Assembly (NCBI RefSeq): GCF_900111985.1
Contig: NZ_FOKI01000010.1
Span: 1 to 64,000 of the forward strand
DNA: 64,000 nucleotides
Source of the DNA: Clostridium frigidicarnis
Lineage (GTDB): Bacteria > Bacillota > Clostridia > Clostridiales > Clostridiaceae
Direction of reading: 5' to 3'
Positions 43,458-52,009 of this stretch are shown here, one piece after another; positions within the stretch are counted from its first letter, which is position 1, and each line of letters begins with the position of its first letter. The notes under the pieces are model-generated. The model had not been told where the DNA came from. It made no database searches and was given only the letters and a program-made list of their open reading frames with translations. The position numbers were made by a program, and so were the translations under genes.

Positions 43458-44891
43458 ATGAAATTTTTTAAATTTAGACTTCCAAAGAAAAAAAGCAAGG
43501 TATCTAATCTACTTTTTCGAAATTATATATTGTCATATCTTTTAACTACATTTATATTGACAATTACTTTGATTGTATTGGTAATTTTCGGTGCATCAAT
43601 GTATCTTGATGATTATTATATAATTGATAACTATCTGTCTGAGAATATTCCTGCTTTTCTTAAAAACGATTATTCTAATCTACATACAATACCAATAGAA
43701 GAGGCTGGTGGGTATGTAGAAATAGTAAATAATTCTGGGGATGTTGTATATTCTAAAGGAAAAACACCTAATAACAGAACTTCTTATTCTCTAGTAGACT
43801 TTAATGATGTATTAAGTGGAAATTATTATGATGACCCAAATTCACAATTTAGCTATAAAACTTTTTATAATGAAACTGATAATCTATTATTGGTTATAGC
43901 AATACCTAAAAGTCATTATACTGGTTTAATGAATTCTTATAAATTGAAACCAAGTTATTTCATAATTCTATCTACAATACTTTCATTCTTTATATTTTTA
44001 ATATCATTTATAATATATTCTAAGAGTTCTTCAAAAGCATTTATAAAGCCACTACGTGCTCTAATGGAAGGTGTTAAAAAAATTTCAGCCGGGGATTATT
44101 CTACGAGGATTTATTTAAAATCTAATAATGAATTTGGTCAATTAAGTGATTCATTTAACAATATGGCAAAAAAAATACAGGAAGAACAAAAACTCAAAGA
44201 AAACTCTGAAAATATAAGAAAAAAACTTATATTAGATATATCTCACGACTTAAAGAATCCACTTGCTAATATATTAGGATATTCTGATTACATCCTAAAT
44301 AATCCTAATATTTCTCAAGAAGAGAAAGATAAATATTTAGTTATAATAAATAATAACACTGTACGGGCAAATTCTCTTATTCAAGATTTATTTAATTTTT
44401 CTAAACTTCAAAGTGAGGGATTTAAATTAAATTTTAAAGAAACTGATATATGTGAATTTTTAAGAGAGGTTATTGCATCTTACGTATCAGAAATTGAAGA
44501 AAAAAACTTTAATTATATTTTCGATATCCCAGATGATCCATTTTATGTTAATATAGATGAAAATCATTTAATGCGAGCAATTGGAAATTTAATAAGTAAT
44601 TGCCTCAGGTACAACCATGAAGGAACGGTATTAATAATTAAGGGATTTTCATTAGATAAAAAATTTATAATAAAAATACAGGATAATGGTATCGGAATTC
44701 CAAAAGAATTAAAAGAAAATATATTTAATCCTTTTGTAAAAGTTGATGTTTCTAGAAATTCTAAAAACAGTGGAAGTGGTATTGGTCTTAGTATAACAAA
44801 AGATATTATTGAGAAACATAATGGATCTGTTTCTCTTGAATGTGAATTAAATGAAGGAACTGAATTTTCAATTTTTTTACCATTAATTTAG
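43458..44891 (+). CDS. Sensor histidine kinase
   Basis: 477 residues. Two membrane segments (about 22-47 and 166-187) enclose an extracellular sensor of about 115 residues. A HAMP domain follows (FIKPLRALMEGVKKISAGDY), then the HisKA site H263 in LDISHDLKNPLANILGY and the ATPase boxes NLISNCLRYN, DNGIGIP and GSGIGLSI. It phosphorylates the preceding regulator. The overall shape resembles cell-envelope sensors, but the signal is not known. Confidence 0.95.
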   Translation: MKFFKFRLPKKKSKVSNLLFRNYILSYLLTTFILTITLIVLVIFGASMYLDDYYIIDNYLSENIPAFLKNDYSNLHTIPIEEAGGYVEIVNNSGDVVYSKGKTPNNRTSYSLVDFNDVLSGNYYDDPNSQFSYKTFYNETDNLLLVIAIPKSHYTGLMNSYKLKPSYFIILSTILSFFIFLISFIIYSKSSSKAFIKPLRALMEGVKKISAGDYSTRIYLKSNNEFGQLSDSFNNMAKKIQEEQKLKENSENIRKKLILDISHDLKNPLANILGYSDYILNNPNISQEEKDKYLVIINNNTVRANSLIQDLFNFSKLQSEGFKLNFKETDICEFLREVIASYVSEIEEKNFNYIFDIPDDPFYVNIDENHLMRAIGNLISNCLRYNHEGTVLIIKGFSLDKKFIIKIQDNGIGIPKELKENIFNPFVKVDVSRNSKNSGSGIGLSITKDIIEKHNGSVSLECELNEGTEFSIFLPLI

Positions 44892-44897
44892 ACTAAA

Positions 44898-45145
44898 AAT
44901 GGCTATGCACTTTTTTAGTGACAAGTTAAAAGTGACAAATTGATGTTGAAATCTTCCTGTGAAGATTTATCCTCAACTCTTGTCACTTGTAACTCATAAC
45001 TTGTCACTCATTAAAGTTTTCAACTTAAAATTCCATATGTTTCATCACTCAATAAAGTTATCTACAGATTTTAAAATGGATAAGCTACTTTTTAATTAAA
45101 AATTTTAAATTAACCTCAACTCTTATTACTTGCAACTAAATAAAG
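44898..45145. repeat. Dispersed spacer repeat, copy i
   Basis: Contains TAGTGACAAGTTAAAAGTGACAA, GTTGAAATCTTCC, and repeated CTTGTCACTTGTAACTC and TTGTCACTCATTAAAG words. It fills the spacer between two converging genes; no clear terminator hairpin is visible apart from CTTCCTGTGAAG. Confidence 0.5.
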
Positions 45146-45155
45146 TTTTCAATTT

Positions 45156-45947
45156 TTATTTCTTATGTTCATGATTTTTCAAGTGATCAATACAATATTC
45201 ATAGTGTCCATTACATTTTGAACAATATCTAAATTCCATGTTTGGATTATCTACATCTGTTATTCCACAAACCTCACATTTATGAATGTAATTTTTGCTA
45301 TTAACATAAGTTTCTGTGGCTGCTTTATATCTATGTGACCTTTTTTTATTCTTTGTACTTACTACTATTTCCTTACCAAAGAACACAAAATAGTTTAATA
45401 AACAAAATACTATTAAAATTCTATATTGGTTATCTGAGAATATGAAGTTATATCCCATATATAACCAATTAAATATAGCCATATATCTAACTGGTATCGG
45501 TAATATGAAAAATAATAATATTTCATAATCTGGATATAATCTAGCAAATGCTAAAAACAATGATAAATTAAGAAATGTAGCATTACTTATCCCGCCTGTT
45601 ATAAATGATGCAATGATTATTCCTATCATTCCTGAAAAATAATAGAAATTAAATTTAAATGATCCCCATTGATGTTCTAGACCATTTCCTGCTAAATAAT
45701 AAAAGTATAATGCAAACACTAAAAAGAACGGACTTGTCATAGGTGGCAATAATACAAATGTAAATAACCTCCATATTTCTCCACTCATAACCTTTCCAGT
45801 ATCTAAGTAAAGAAATTGTACTATATCTGTTCTTCCCATGAAAAATATTACAAAATATATAATAGCATTAGCAATTATTATATAAAGCATTAAATTCTTA
45901 ATAGCAAACTTTCCAAACTTACTATCTAACTTATCTAACCATTTCAT
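45156..45947 (-). CDS. Rhomboid/Derlin-like membrane protein with C-terminal zinc motif, probably inactive
   Basis: 263 residues. Six hydrophobic segments and the early WRLFTFVLLPP and GNGLEHQWGSFKFNFYYFSG segments resemble rhomboid and Derlin proteins. The catalytic GxSG appears as GISN and no histidine is present in the last membrane segment, so protease activity is unlikely. After the membrane part there is a Cys/His cluster, CEVCG...CSKCNGHYEYCIDHLKNHEH, of zinc-ribbon or B-box type. It may bind membrane proteins without cutting them; this is inferred. The ATG follows AAAGGAG. Confidence 0.75.
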   Translation of the reverse strand: MKWLDKLDSKFGKFAIKNLMLYIIIANAIIYFVIFFMGRTDIVQFLYLDTGKVMSGEIWRLFTFVLLPPMTSPFFLVFALYFYYLAGNGLEHQWGSFKFNFYYFSGMIGIIIASFITGGISNATFLNLSLFLAFARLYPDYEILLFFILPIPVRYMAIFNWLYMGYNFIFSDNQYRILIVFCLLNYFVFFGKEIVVSTKNKKRSHRYKAATETYVNSKNYIHKCEVCGITDVDNPNMEFRYCSKCNGHYEYCIDHLKNHEHKK

Positions 45948-46023
45948 AATTACATGCTCCTTTCTAAAGCATTTAGCTTATAAAATTATTATAATGAATA
46001 CACTTTCAATTGTAAAACAAAAT

Positions 46024-46060
46024 TAAGCTGAATTAAAAGCAACACTTTCAATTCAGCTTA
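46024..46060 (-). terminator. Terminator downstream of pepD
   Basis: Stem TAAGCTGAATT / AATTCAGCTTA (11 bp) with a 15-base loop; on the minus strand it continues ATTTTGTTTT. Confidence 0.75.
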
Positions 46061-46069
46061 CTAAAATAA

Positions 46070-47533
46070 TTATTTTAATTCTTTTAACACTTCAACCAAG
46101 TAATCCCAACATCTCTCTACCGATTTTATATTCATATGTTCATTTGGAGTATGAACATCATGTAAATCTGGTCCAAAAGATATCATGTCCACATTTTCAA
46201 ATTTCTTTTTAAATAATCCACATTCAAGTCCTGCGTGAATAGCTGTAACCTCTGGTTTCTTTCCATACATTTTTTCATATACATTTGAAAAAACATCTCT
46301 TGCTCTAGATTCTTTTTCATACTGCCATGCTGGATAATCAGACTCAACAGAAATATTTGCCCCAACAAGAATTGCTAAAGCCTTAGTCATGTCTACAATG
46401 TCTGACTTTAATGATTCTACAGAACTTCTTACTGCACTTCTTATAACAATGTGATCTTCTTTTGTTGATATTGTTCCAATGTTACTTGAACTTTGAACTA
46501 ACCCTTCTATATTTTTACTCATAGAATATATACCATTGGGCATTAAATAAAGAAATTTTATAACTTTTTCTGTACAAGACTTAGATAAACACTTGCTCTT
46601 TTTCTTGTCCAACATTTCAAGATCAATATTTATATCCTTATCAGATGAAGCTAGCTCGTTCTTTACTATATCATTAAACATATTAACTCTATCTTTTAAC
46701 AGTTCTAAAGAACTACTATATATTTTTATAGTTGCATCACATTCTCTTGGAATTGCATTGTCCTTAGCTCCCCCATTTATATCTATAAGATAAATATCTA
46801 ATCTCCTGCTCAGTTTATTTAAAAACCTTCCCATAATTTTATTAGCATTTCCTCTTTCCTTATCTATATCCATTCCAGAGTGTCCACCCTGTAATCCTCT
46901 TATTTTAATTACACAATCTGCTGCTTCACTTATTGGCGAATCTATACGCTCTATTGGTATACTTACCTCTGTCCTAACTCCTCCAGCACAGCTAACTAAA
47001 AGTTTTCCTTCCTCTTCTGAATCTATGTTTATTAAAGTTTTACCTTTAATATTTTTAGGATCTATTCCTAACGCCCCACCCATTCCTGTTTCTTCCTCTG
47101 CAGTTAAAAATACTTCTAAAGGCGCATGACTTAAATCCTTAGATGCAAGTAATGCCATAGCATATGCAACGGCTATACCATTATCAGCTCCTAACGTTGT
47201 GTTAGTTGCATATATATAATCTCCATCAACCCTTAATTTTATAGGGTCTTTCTCAAAATCATGCTCTATTTCCCCGTTCTTTTCACAAACCATATCTATA
47301 TGACCTTGTATCGTAATCATTGGAGAATTCTCATAACCTACTGTTCCATTCTTCCTTATGATAACGTTTAGAAATTCATCCTGAATAACTTCTAACCCAA
47401 GAGACTTAGAAAATGACACTAAATAATCACTTATAGCTTTTTCATTACCAGATCCCCTTGGAATCTTTGATATATCTTCAAAATACTTAAAAACTTCATA
47501 CTTGCTTACTTTTCCCAATATTCTATTATTCAT
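46070..47533 (-). CDS. pepD: Aminoacyl-histidine dipeptidase (M20 family)
   Basis: 487 residues, PepD length. Zinc-site motifs: QGHIDMVCEK, TLGADNGIAVA, LTAEEETGMGGA, and HAGLECGLFKKK near the C terminus. The lid domain lies between. It cleaves X-His and similar dipeptides in the cytoplasm, a common enzyme in peptide-fermenting clostridia. The first ATG follows GAGGAGTGAG. It is a single gene. Confidence 0.94.
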   Translation of the reverse strand: MNNRILGKVSKYEVFKYFEDISKIPRGSGNEKAISDYLVSFSKSLGLEVIQDEFLNVIIRKNGTVGYENSPMITIQGHIDMVCEKNGEIEHDFEKDPIKLRVDGDYIYATNTTLGADNGIAVAYAMALLASKDLSHAPLEVFLTAEEETGMGGALGIDPKNIKGKTLINIDSEEEGKLLVSCAGGVRTEVSIPIERIDSPISEAADCVIKIRGLQGGHSGMDIDKERGNANKIMGRFLNKLSRRLDIYLIDINGGAKDNAIPRECDATIKIYSSSLELLKDRVNMFNDIVKNELASSDKDINIDLEMLDKKKSKCLSKSCTEKVIKFLYLMPNGIYSMSKNIEGLVQSSSNIGTISTKEDHIVIRSAVRSSVESLKSDIVDMTKALAILVGANISVESDYPAWQYEKESRARDVFSNVYEKMYGKKPEVTAIHAGLECGLFKKKFENVDMISFGPDLHDVHTPNEHMNIKSVERCWDYLVEVLKELK

Positions 47534-47924
47534 GTCTACTCACTCCTCATAAATCCCTATATTTGCTTAGTATTTATTATTTATTCTTTACTATTATAAC
47601 AAAAACGCCCCTATTAGTATATAGTATTACATAAATAACATACTCTATTTCTTTAGGATTGTTTTTATATAATTTCAAATACAATACTTTTACATAATTA
47701 TAGCATTATTTTCAAGTATATGTAATAAAATTCAATTAAGTTATTCAAATATTTTGATATTTATTCTATCGATATAACGTATAATGCTTTGTAATACTTT
47801 TATTAATTGATATAAACTTAATTTAAACCTTTCTTGGAATTAGTAATACGGTCAATCGATTCTTACTAAATAACAAAGTAGCAAGTTTAAGATTAAAAAA
47901 ATCTATAACTTCATCGTATACAAT
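47534..47924. other. Non-coding spacer
   Basis: About 390 bases of AT-rich sequence holding the pepD promoter region. I see no small gene; the right part contains AAGTAGCAAGTTTAAG-like words of the spacer repeat. Confidence 0.45.
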
Positions 47925-47973
47925 AAAAAATATGCCATGGATCGTAAAAACATATATCCATGACATATTTTTT
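47925..47973 (-). terminator. Terminator downstream of the S1-repeat gene
   Basis: Stem AAAAAATATGCCATGGAT / ATCCATGACATATTTTTT with one mismatch and a 13-base loop, 3 bases past the stop codon. Confidence 0.88.
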
Positions 47974-47975
47974 CT

Positions 47976-49133
47976 TTATTTAAATAAACCTTTCAATTTA
48001 TCGCCTAAAACATCTCCAAGTGTTGATTCTTCATCATCCATATACTTTGAAAAATCTTCCTGTGGTCTTTCTATAGCATCTTTTATACTTAGAGAAATTC
48101 TCTTGTTTTTTTCGCTTATATCCAGAATTTTAACTCTAACATCTTGGCCTACAGTCAATATATCTGATGGTTTTGCTATTCTTTCTTCTGAAATTTCAGA
48201 TATGTGAACTAATCCCTCTATTCCATCCTTTAATTCAATTATAGCTCCTACCTGTATAATTTTTATAACTTTTCCATTGACTATGCTATTAACTTTTATA
48301 TCATTAGAAACTGTATTCCAAGGATTTTTATCTACATCTTTTATAGCTAAAGATAGCCTGTTTTTTTCTTTATCTAATCCAATTATATATACCATGACTT
48401 CATCATCTATATTAACAACTTCTTCTGGTTTAATTACTCTTTTCCAGCTTAAATCATTTAAGTGAACTAACCCTTGTATCCCTCCAATATCTACAAAAGC
48501 TCCAAAATTAGTTAATTTTACAACCTTGCCTTTTCTTTTTTCTCCAACAGTAAGCTCATTCCAAAGTTTCTCTTTTTTGTTTTTTAAAATTTCTTCTTCT
48601 AATACTCTTTTTGATACAACAACTTTATTTTTTTCTTTATCAAGCTCTATAATTTTCACTCCAAAAGTTTTTCCAATTAAACTTTGCAAACTTTTTTCTC
48701 TATTAAGTGAGCTTTGAGATGCTGGCATAAAAACTCTTATTTCATTTTCATCCACACCAATAACTCCACCTTTTACCTCTTCTTTTATCGTAATATTTAT
48801 ATTATTATTGTTTTTATAGTCAGTTTTTAAATTATTCCATGCTTCTTTTATATCAACTCTTTTTTTAGAAAGAATTAAATTACCCTCCCCATCATTTAGA
48901 GTTACAATCATAACCTTAACTTCATCTCCAACTTTTGCAACATCATTTAAGTCATCTTCCATATTGTTAACAAATTCATTTTTAGGAAGAAGCCCATCCT
49001 TCATATAATTTATATTAACTATTACCTCATTAGAACTAACACTTAATATGATTCCCTTAATTATATCTCCAGTTGAAAGCTTTTTAAGATCATAGTCTTT
49101 TAAAAATTCATCCATTGTAACTTCATTATTCAT
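47976..49133 (-). CDS. S1 RNA-binding-domain protein (ribosomal protein S1-like)
   Basis: 385 residues made of four S1 domains (starting near residues 17, 105, 190 and 275). The third and fourth are the best preserved: GKVVKLTNFGAFVDIGGIQGLVHLNDLSW and its relative GKVIKIIQVGAIIELKDGIEGLVHISEIS, each with the family's GxFV/GLVH pattern. It resembles the four-domain RpsA homologue of Firmicutes, which in many clostridia is fused to IspH but is separate here. A role in mRNA binding or translation is likely. AGGAGG precedes the ATG. Confidence 0.9.
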   Translation of the reverse strand: MNNEVTMDEFLKDYDLKKLSTGDIIKGIILSVSSNEVIVNINYMKDGLLPKNEFVNNMEDDLNDVAKVGDEVKVMIVTLNDGEGNLILSKKRVDIKEAWNNLKTDYKNNNNINITIKEEVKGGVIGVDENEIRVFMPASQSSLNREKSLQSLIGKTFGVKIIELDKEKNKVVVSKRVLEEEILKNKKEKLWNELTVGEKRKGKVVKLTNFGAFVDIGGIQGLVHLNDLSWKRVIKPEEVVNIDDEVMVYIIGLDKEKNRLSLAIKDVDKNPWNTVSNDIKVNSIVNGKVIKIIQVGAIIELKDGIEGLVHISEISEERIAKPSDILTVGQDVRVKILDISEKNKRISLSIKDAIERPQEDFSKYMDDEESTLGDVLGDKLKGLFK

Positions 49134-49490
49134 GTTAATACCTCCTTAGGTTCTTATGTTCTAATATTCTTATTTTACAAAAAAATCTATGCTTATTTCA
49201 ACTTAATAATTTAATCATGTAAAAAAATAAATAATTTAAGCTTATTTATATTCATTTATTCCATATATTAATATAAACTATAATGAGGACTATATAATTA
49301 TATTATCTTCTAATTTAATTACATAGTATCTATTACTATATAAAACGATAGATAAAACGAGAAAACTTAAGATTTAAAAACCTTTTACAATCCCACTTCT
49401 ACTCATAGTTTATTTTAACCCAAAAAGCGTTAAAATAGGCATTGTTATAAGTTATGTTTTACCATATAATAATTTCATACTATTTAAATC
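49134..49490. other. Spacer between S1-repeat gene and Ser-rich protein gene
   Basis: About 360 bases, AT-rich, with divergent promoters expected. A partial inverted repeat (AACGATAGATAAAACGAGAAAA) near 49345 is the only structure I noticed; no gene is supported. Confidence 0.45.
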
Positions 49491-49498
49491 ATCAGGAG

Positions 49499-50140
49499 GT
49501 GAGAAAAATTAAAAATAAAAAGCGCTTTTTTATTTCATTGTTTTTAATAGTAATTTTTACTTTTACTAGTTATTTAGATTTTGATTTTTTTTCATTAAAA
49601 ACTAATAATAGCACTCAAATAGCTATGGCAAAATCTAGTTCTAGTAGTAAATCCTCTAGTTCTAGCAGTAAAGCTTCAACTTCTAGTAAATCATCATCTG
49701 GAAGCTTTAAGTCTGGATCTTTTAAGTCATCAAATGGTAGTAATTCAAAAAGCAGTACAAAATCTAGTTCTAGTAAATCATCTTCAGGTGACTTTAAATC
49801 AGGATCATTCAGTAATTCATCAGATAAAAATGGATCAACATCCAGTGGAGGTAAATCGTCTTCAGGTGATTTTAAATCAGGAGATTTTTCTTCTCCAAGT
49901 ACTGGACAAAGCAACAATGGATCCCAAAACTCTCAATCATCTTCTAATGATGGGAGTAAAACAAAAAGAAGCTTTATTCCAATACCATTTTTCGGAGGTA
50001 ATCCATTTAGTAGAAGCTATTATGGAACTTCAAATGGTGGTAGTATGTTTGGAAGCATGTTAAGTTTAATAATACTAATTTTGGTTATATTTATAGTAAT
50101 TAAGATAATAAAAAAAATAATTGATAGAAAATATAAATAA
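49499..50140 (+). CDS. Serine-rich low-complexity membrane protein
   Basis: About 210 residues. Basic residues and a hydrophobic stretch (RFFISLFLIVIFTFTSYL) start it, then about 110 residues of Ser/Lys/Gly with the repeated unit S-S-G-(S/D)-F-K-S-G-(S/D)-F (five occurrences), a short FIPIPFFGGNPFSRS segment and a second membrane helix with the tail KKIIDRKYK. The ribosome site AGGAGG overlaps a GTG start at 49499; an ATT at 49508 stands 8 bases after it, as in murT. The next gene is pspA, 79 bases away, suggesting an envelope role. No known family is recognised. Confidence 0.7.
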   Translation: MRKIKNKKRFFISLFLIVIFTFTSYLDFDFFSLKTNNSTQIAMAKSSSSSKSSSSSSKASTSSKSSSGSFKSGSFKSSNGSNSKSSTKSSSSKSSSGDFKSGSFSNSSDKNGSTSSGGKSSSGDFKSGDFSSPSTGQSNNGSQNSQSSSNDGSKTKRSFIPIPFFGGNPFSRSYYGTSNGGSMFGSMLSLIILILVIFIVIKIIKKIIDRKYK

Positions 50141-50219
50141 TTGTCACAAAACTTACACTTAAATAAGGTACAATATACAATACAATATAAAATATATTTA
50201 ATTTTTAGGAGGATATATC

Positions 50220-50921
50220 ATGGGAGTATTTAATAGAATGTCAAATATGTTTAGAGCAAAGGTTAATAACCAATTAGATAATATGGAAAATCCAGTAGAA
50301 CTTTTGGATCAAAAAATTAGAGATATGGAGGATAGCTTAAGTAAAGCTAAACTATCTTCTGCTCAAATTCTAGGAAATGTTCATGAAATAGAGAAAAAAA
50401 TAGACTCTGCAAAAAAAGAATCATCCGATTTTGATTCTAAAGTTAAATTTGCCTTGTCTAAAGGAAATGAAGAATTAGCTAAAAAAGCTTTAGCTAAAAA
50501 ATTAGATGCTGATAAAAATTATTCTAATTTAGAGAAAAGCTATGTTGATGCTAAACAAAAAGCTGAAGTAATAAAAAATAATTTAAGATCTTTAGAAGAA
50601 GAAATTGAAAAAACTAGAACTTATAGAGATGAAGCTGCTGCTAGATATAACAATGCCGAAGCATCTAAACAAGTTAATGAGATACTTGCAAATGTTCAAA
50701 CTTCATCTAATAAAATTAATATAGATGATATAGAAAGAAAAATTCAAAGAAAAGAATCTATGGCTGAAGGTTTAGCTGATCTTAAATCAGATAATTCTTT
50801 AGAAAAGGAATTTGAAGCCTTAAATGACCTTGATTTAGAATCTGAACTTGAAAAATATAAAAACCCTAATTCAGTATCTTCACCATCAGCACTAGATAAT
50901 GAACTTGAAAAGTATAAATAA
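50220..50921 (+). CDS. pspA: PspA/IM30-family protein
   Basis: 233 residues, almost wholly coiled coil. The family start is GVFNRMSNMFRAKVNNQLDNMENP, followed by ELLDQKIRDMEDSL. Proteins of this group form rings or rods on stressed membranes. The C-terminal repeat LESELEKYKNPNS...DNELEKYK is unusual. It is preceded by the Ser-rich membrane protein and followed 27 bases later by a Cys-rich protein, probably as one unit. No PspF or LiaRS system is adjacent. Confidence 0.93.
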   Translation: MGVFNRMSNMFRAKVNNQLDNMENPVELLDQKIRDMEDSLSKAKLSSAQILGNVHEIEKKIDSAKKESSDFDSKVKFALSKGNEELAKKALAKKLDADKNYSNLEKSYVDAKQKAEVIKNNLRSLEEEIEKTRTYRDEAAARYNNAEASKQVNEILANVQTSSNKINIDDIERKIQRKESMAEGLADLKSDNSLEKEFEALNDLDLESELEKYKNPNSVSSPSALDNELEKYK

Positions 50922-50948
50922 AATAAATAATAGTTAATAGGTGATTAT

Positions 50949-51608
50949 ATGTCAAAATCTCAAGATTATATAAAGACTGATAAGGATCATTATGGAAAAA
51001 TATTTGTAGATATAAGTTATGCTATAGACAATATATATCCATTTTTAGATTCATCTATATTAAATAAGAGAAAATATGCAGTTAAATTTCCAGTAATAAA
51101 AAAGTATCTCTCTCTACTTGATTCTGCAGAATTAGAAGCAAAAAAAAATACTGGATTTAAATCTTTATTTAAAACTGATAACTCAACTTCTCTTTTAGAT
51201 TCATATAAGAGAGATAATAATGAATCTTTAGTTCAGCTAGAAAATTGTTCAAAATGTGCCTGTTTAAATTGCACTGCACAATGCAACTTTGCATCATGTG
51301 CTGGTTGCAAGTCTAAATCATATATAAAAAAATGTGATCATGAACAGTATAATATAACATTTCATGAAAACTTTACTTTAGAATTAACTAATAATAATAG
51401 TGGCAATACTAATAGATATAAAGTTCTTGCAACTATGGAAGATTGCGTGAATGATAAAAAATATATTGCCATAGAAAATATAATGAATTCTCAGGATAAA
51501 TTTATACTCCATTACTATTCCAATATCTCTGGAGATGATTTTGGTGAAATAACAGATGGAGAAGAATTTGACGCTATAGCATCATTATACGAAAGTTCAA
51601 ATTACTAA
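50949..51608 (+). CDS. Cysteine-rich protein of unknown function, pspA neighbour
   Basis: 219 residues. The first 95 residues are helical and charged; then comes a dense cluster CSKCACLNCTAQCNFASC followed by AGCKSK...KKC, nine cysteines in about 35 residues, likely a zinc or iron-sulfur site. The last 90 residues (TFHENFTLELTNNNSGN..YKVLATMEDCVNDKKYIAIEN..FILHYY) look like a DUF1292-type beta domain, a tentative match. It is the last gene of the pspA unit and ends at a terminator. Confidence 0.7.
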   Translation: MSKSQDYIKTDKDHYGKIFVDISYAIDNIYPFLDSSILNKRKYAVKFPVIKKYLSLLDSAELEAKKNTGFKSLFKTDNSTSLLDSYKRDNNESLVQLENCSKCACLNCTAQCNFASCAGCKSKSYIKKCDHEQYNITFHENFTLELTNNNSGNTNRYKVLATMEDCVNDKKYIAIENIMNSQDKFILHYYSNISGDDFGEITDGEEFDAIASLYESSNY

Positions 51609-51610
51609 TA

Positions 51611-51652
51611 AAAAACAAGGATCATGACTCAATATCACGATCCTTGTTTTTT
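51611..51652. terminator. Bidirectional terminator between the pspA unit and copper operon
   Basis: Stem AAAAACAAGGATC / GATCCTTGTTTTT (13 bp) with a 15-base loop, between converging genes. Confidence 0.9.
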
Positions 51653-51860
51653 ATATTTCTTCTATTGAAACAACTTCAAATTCTAAATCATCAACAATTA
51701 CTTCTTTTATTTGTTCTTCTGAAATAACACCTTCTATTTTAGCTGTCTTTGATGCTAAATCCACATTTACACTTGTTACTCCATCTACTTCCATTAACCC
51801 ATCTGTAACATGCTTAACACAGTGCATACAACTCATACCATTAATAATTACCTTTTTCAT
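51651..51860 (-). CDS. copZ: Copper chaperone CopZ-like (heavy-metal-associated domain)
   Basis: 69 residues, a single HMA domain with the metal site GMSCMHC and a Cys-x2-Cys. It carries Cu(I) in the cytoplasm and hands it to the CopA ATPase encoded just upstream. AGAGGAGAG precedes the ATG. The 149-base gap to copA contains a short repeat element. Confidence 0.9.
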   Translation of the reverse strand: MKKVIINGMSCMHCVKHVTDGLMEVDGVTSVNVDLASKTAKIEGVISEEQIKEVIVDDLEFEVVSIEEI

Positions 51861-51909
51861 AATATTCTCTCCTCTTTATATGTGATGTACAAGGTACAAC
51901 TCCCCTTGT

Positions 51910-51952
51910 CATGGCTATTTTTATACTGACTTGTTATTTTTTGAATGTGCCT
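51910..51952. repeat. MITE-like hairpin element, truncated copy I
   Basis: TCATGGCTATTTTTATACTGACTTGTTATTTTTTGAATGTGCC, to be compared with the right arm of copy B; only one arm is present. It lies between copA and copZ and does not interrupt either gene. Confidence 0.6.
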
Positions 51953-52009
51953 AAGTTAGATACTTGTGTCATTTAACATATGAAGCTAAGAATCGCTTGA
52001 TAATATATC

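Noticed and set aside
49454..49498. ATG at 49454 as start of the Ser-rich protein
   Set aside because: No ribosome site precedes it, and the strong AGGAGG lies inside the extended frame, so translation should begin downstream of it.
49615..49917. Acidic 100-residue frame on the minus strand opposite the Ser-rich gene
   Set aside because: It is the mirror of a Ser/Lys repeat, has no ribosome site, and consists only of Leu/Asp/Glu low-complexity sequence.
51910..51952. Copper-operon break caused by the repeat fragment between copA and copZ
   Set aside because: Only one arm of the element is present, so no terminator hairpin forms, and both genes are intact and in the same direction.
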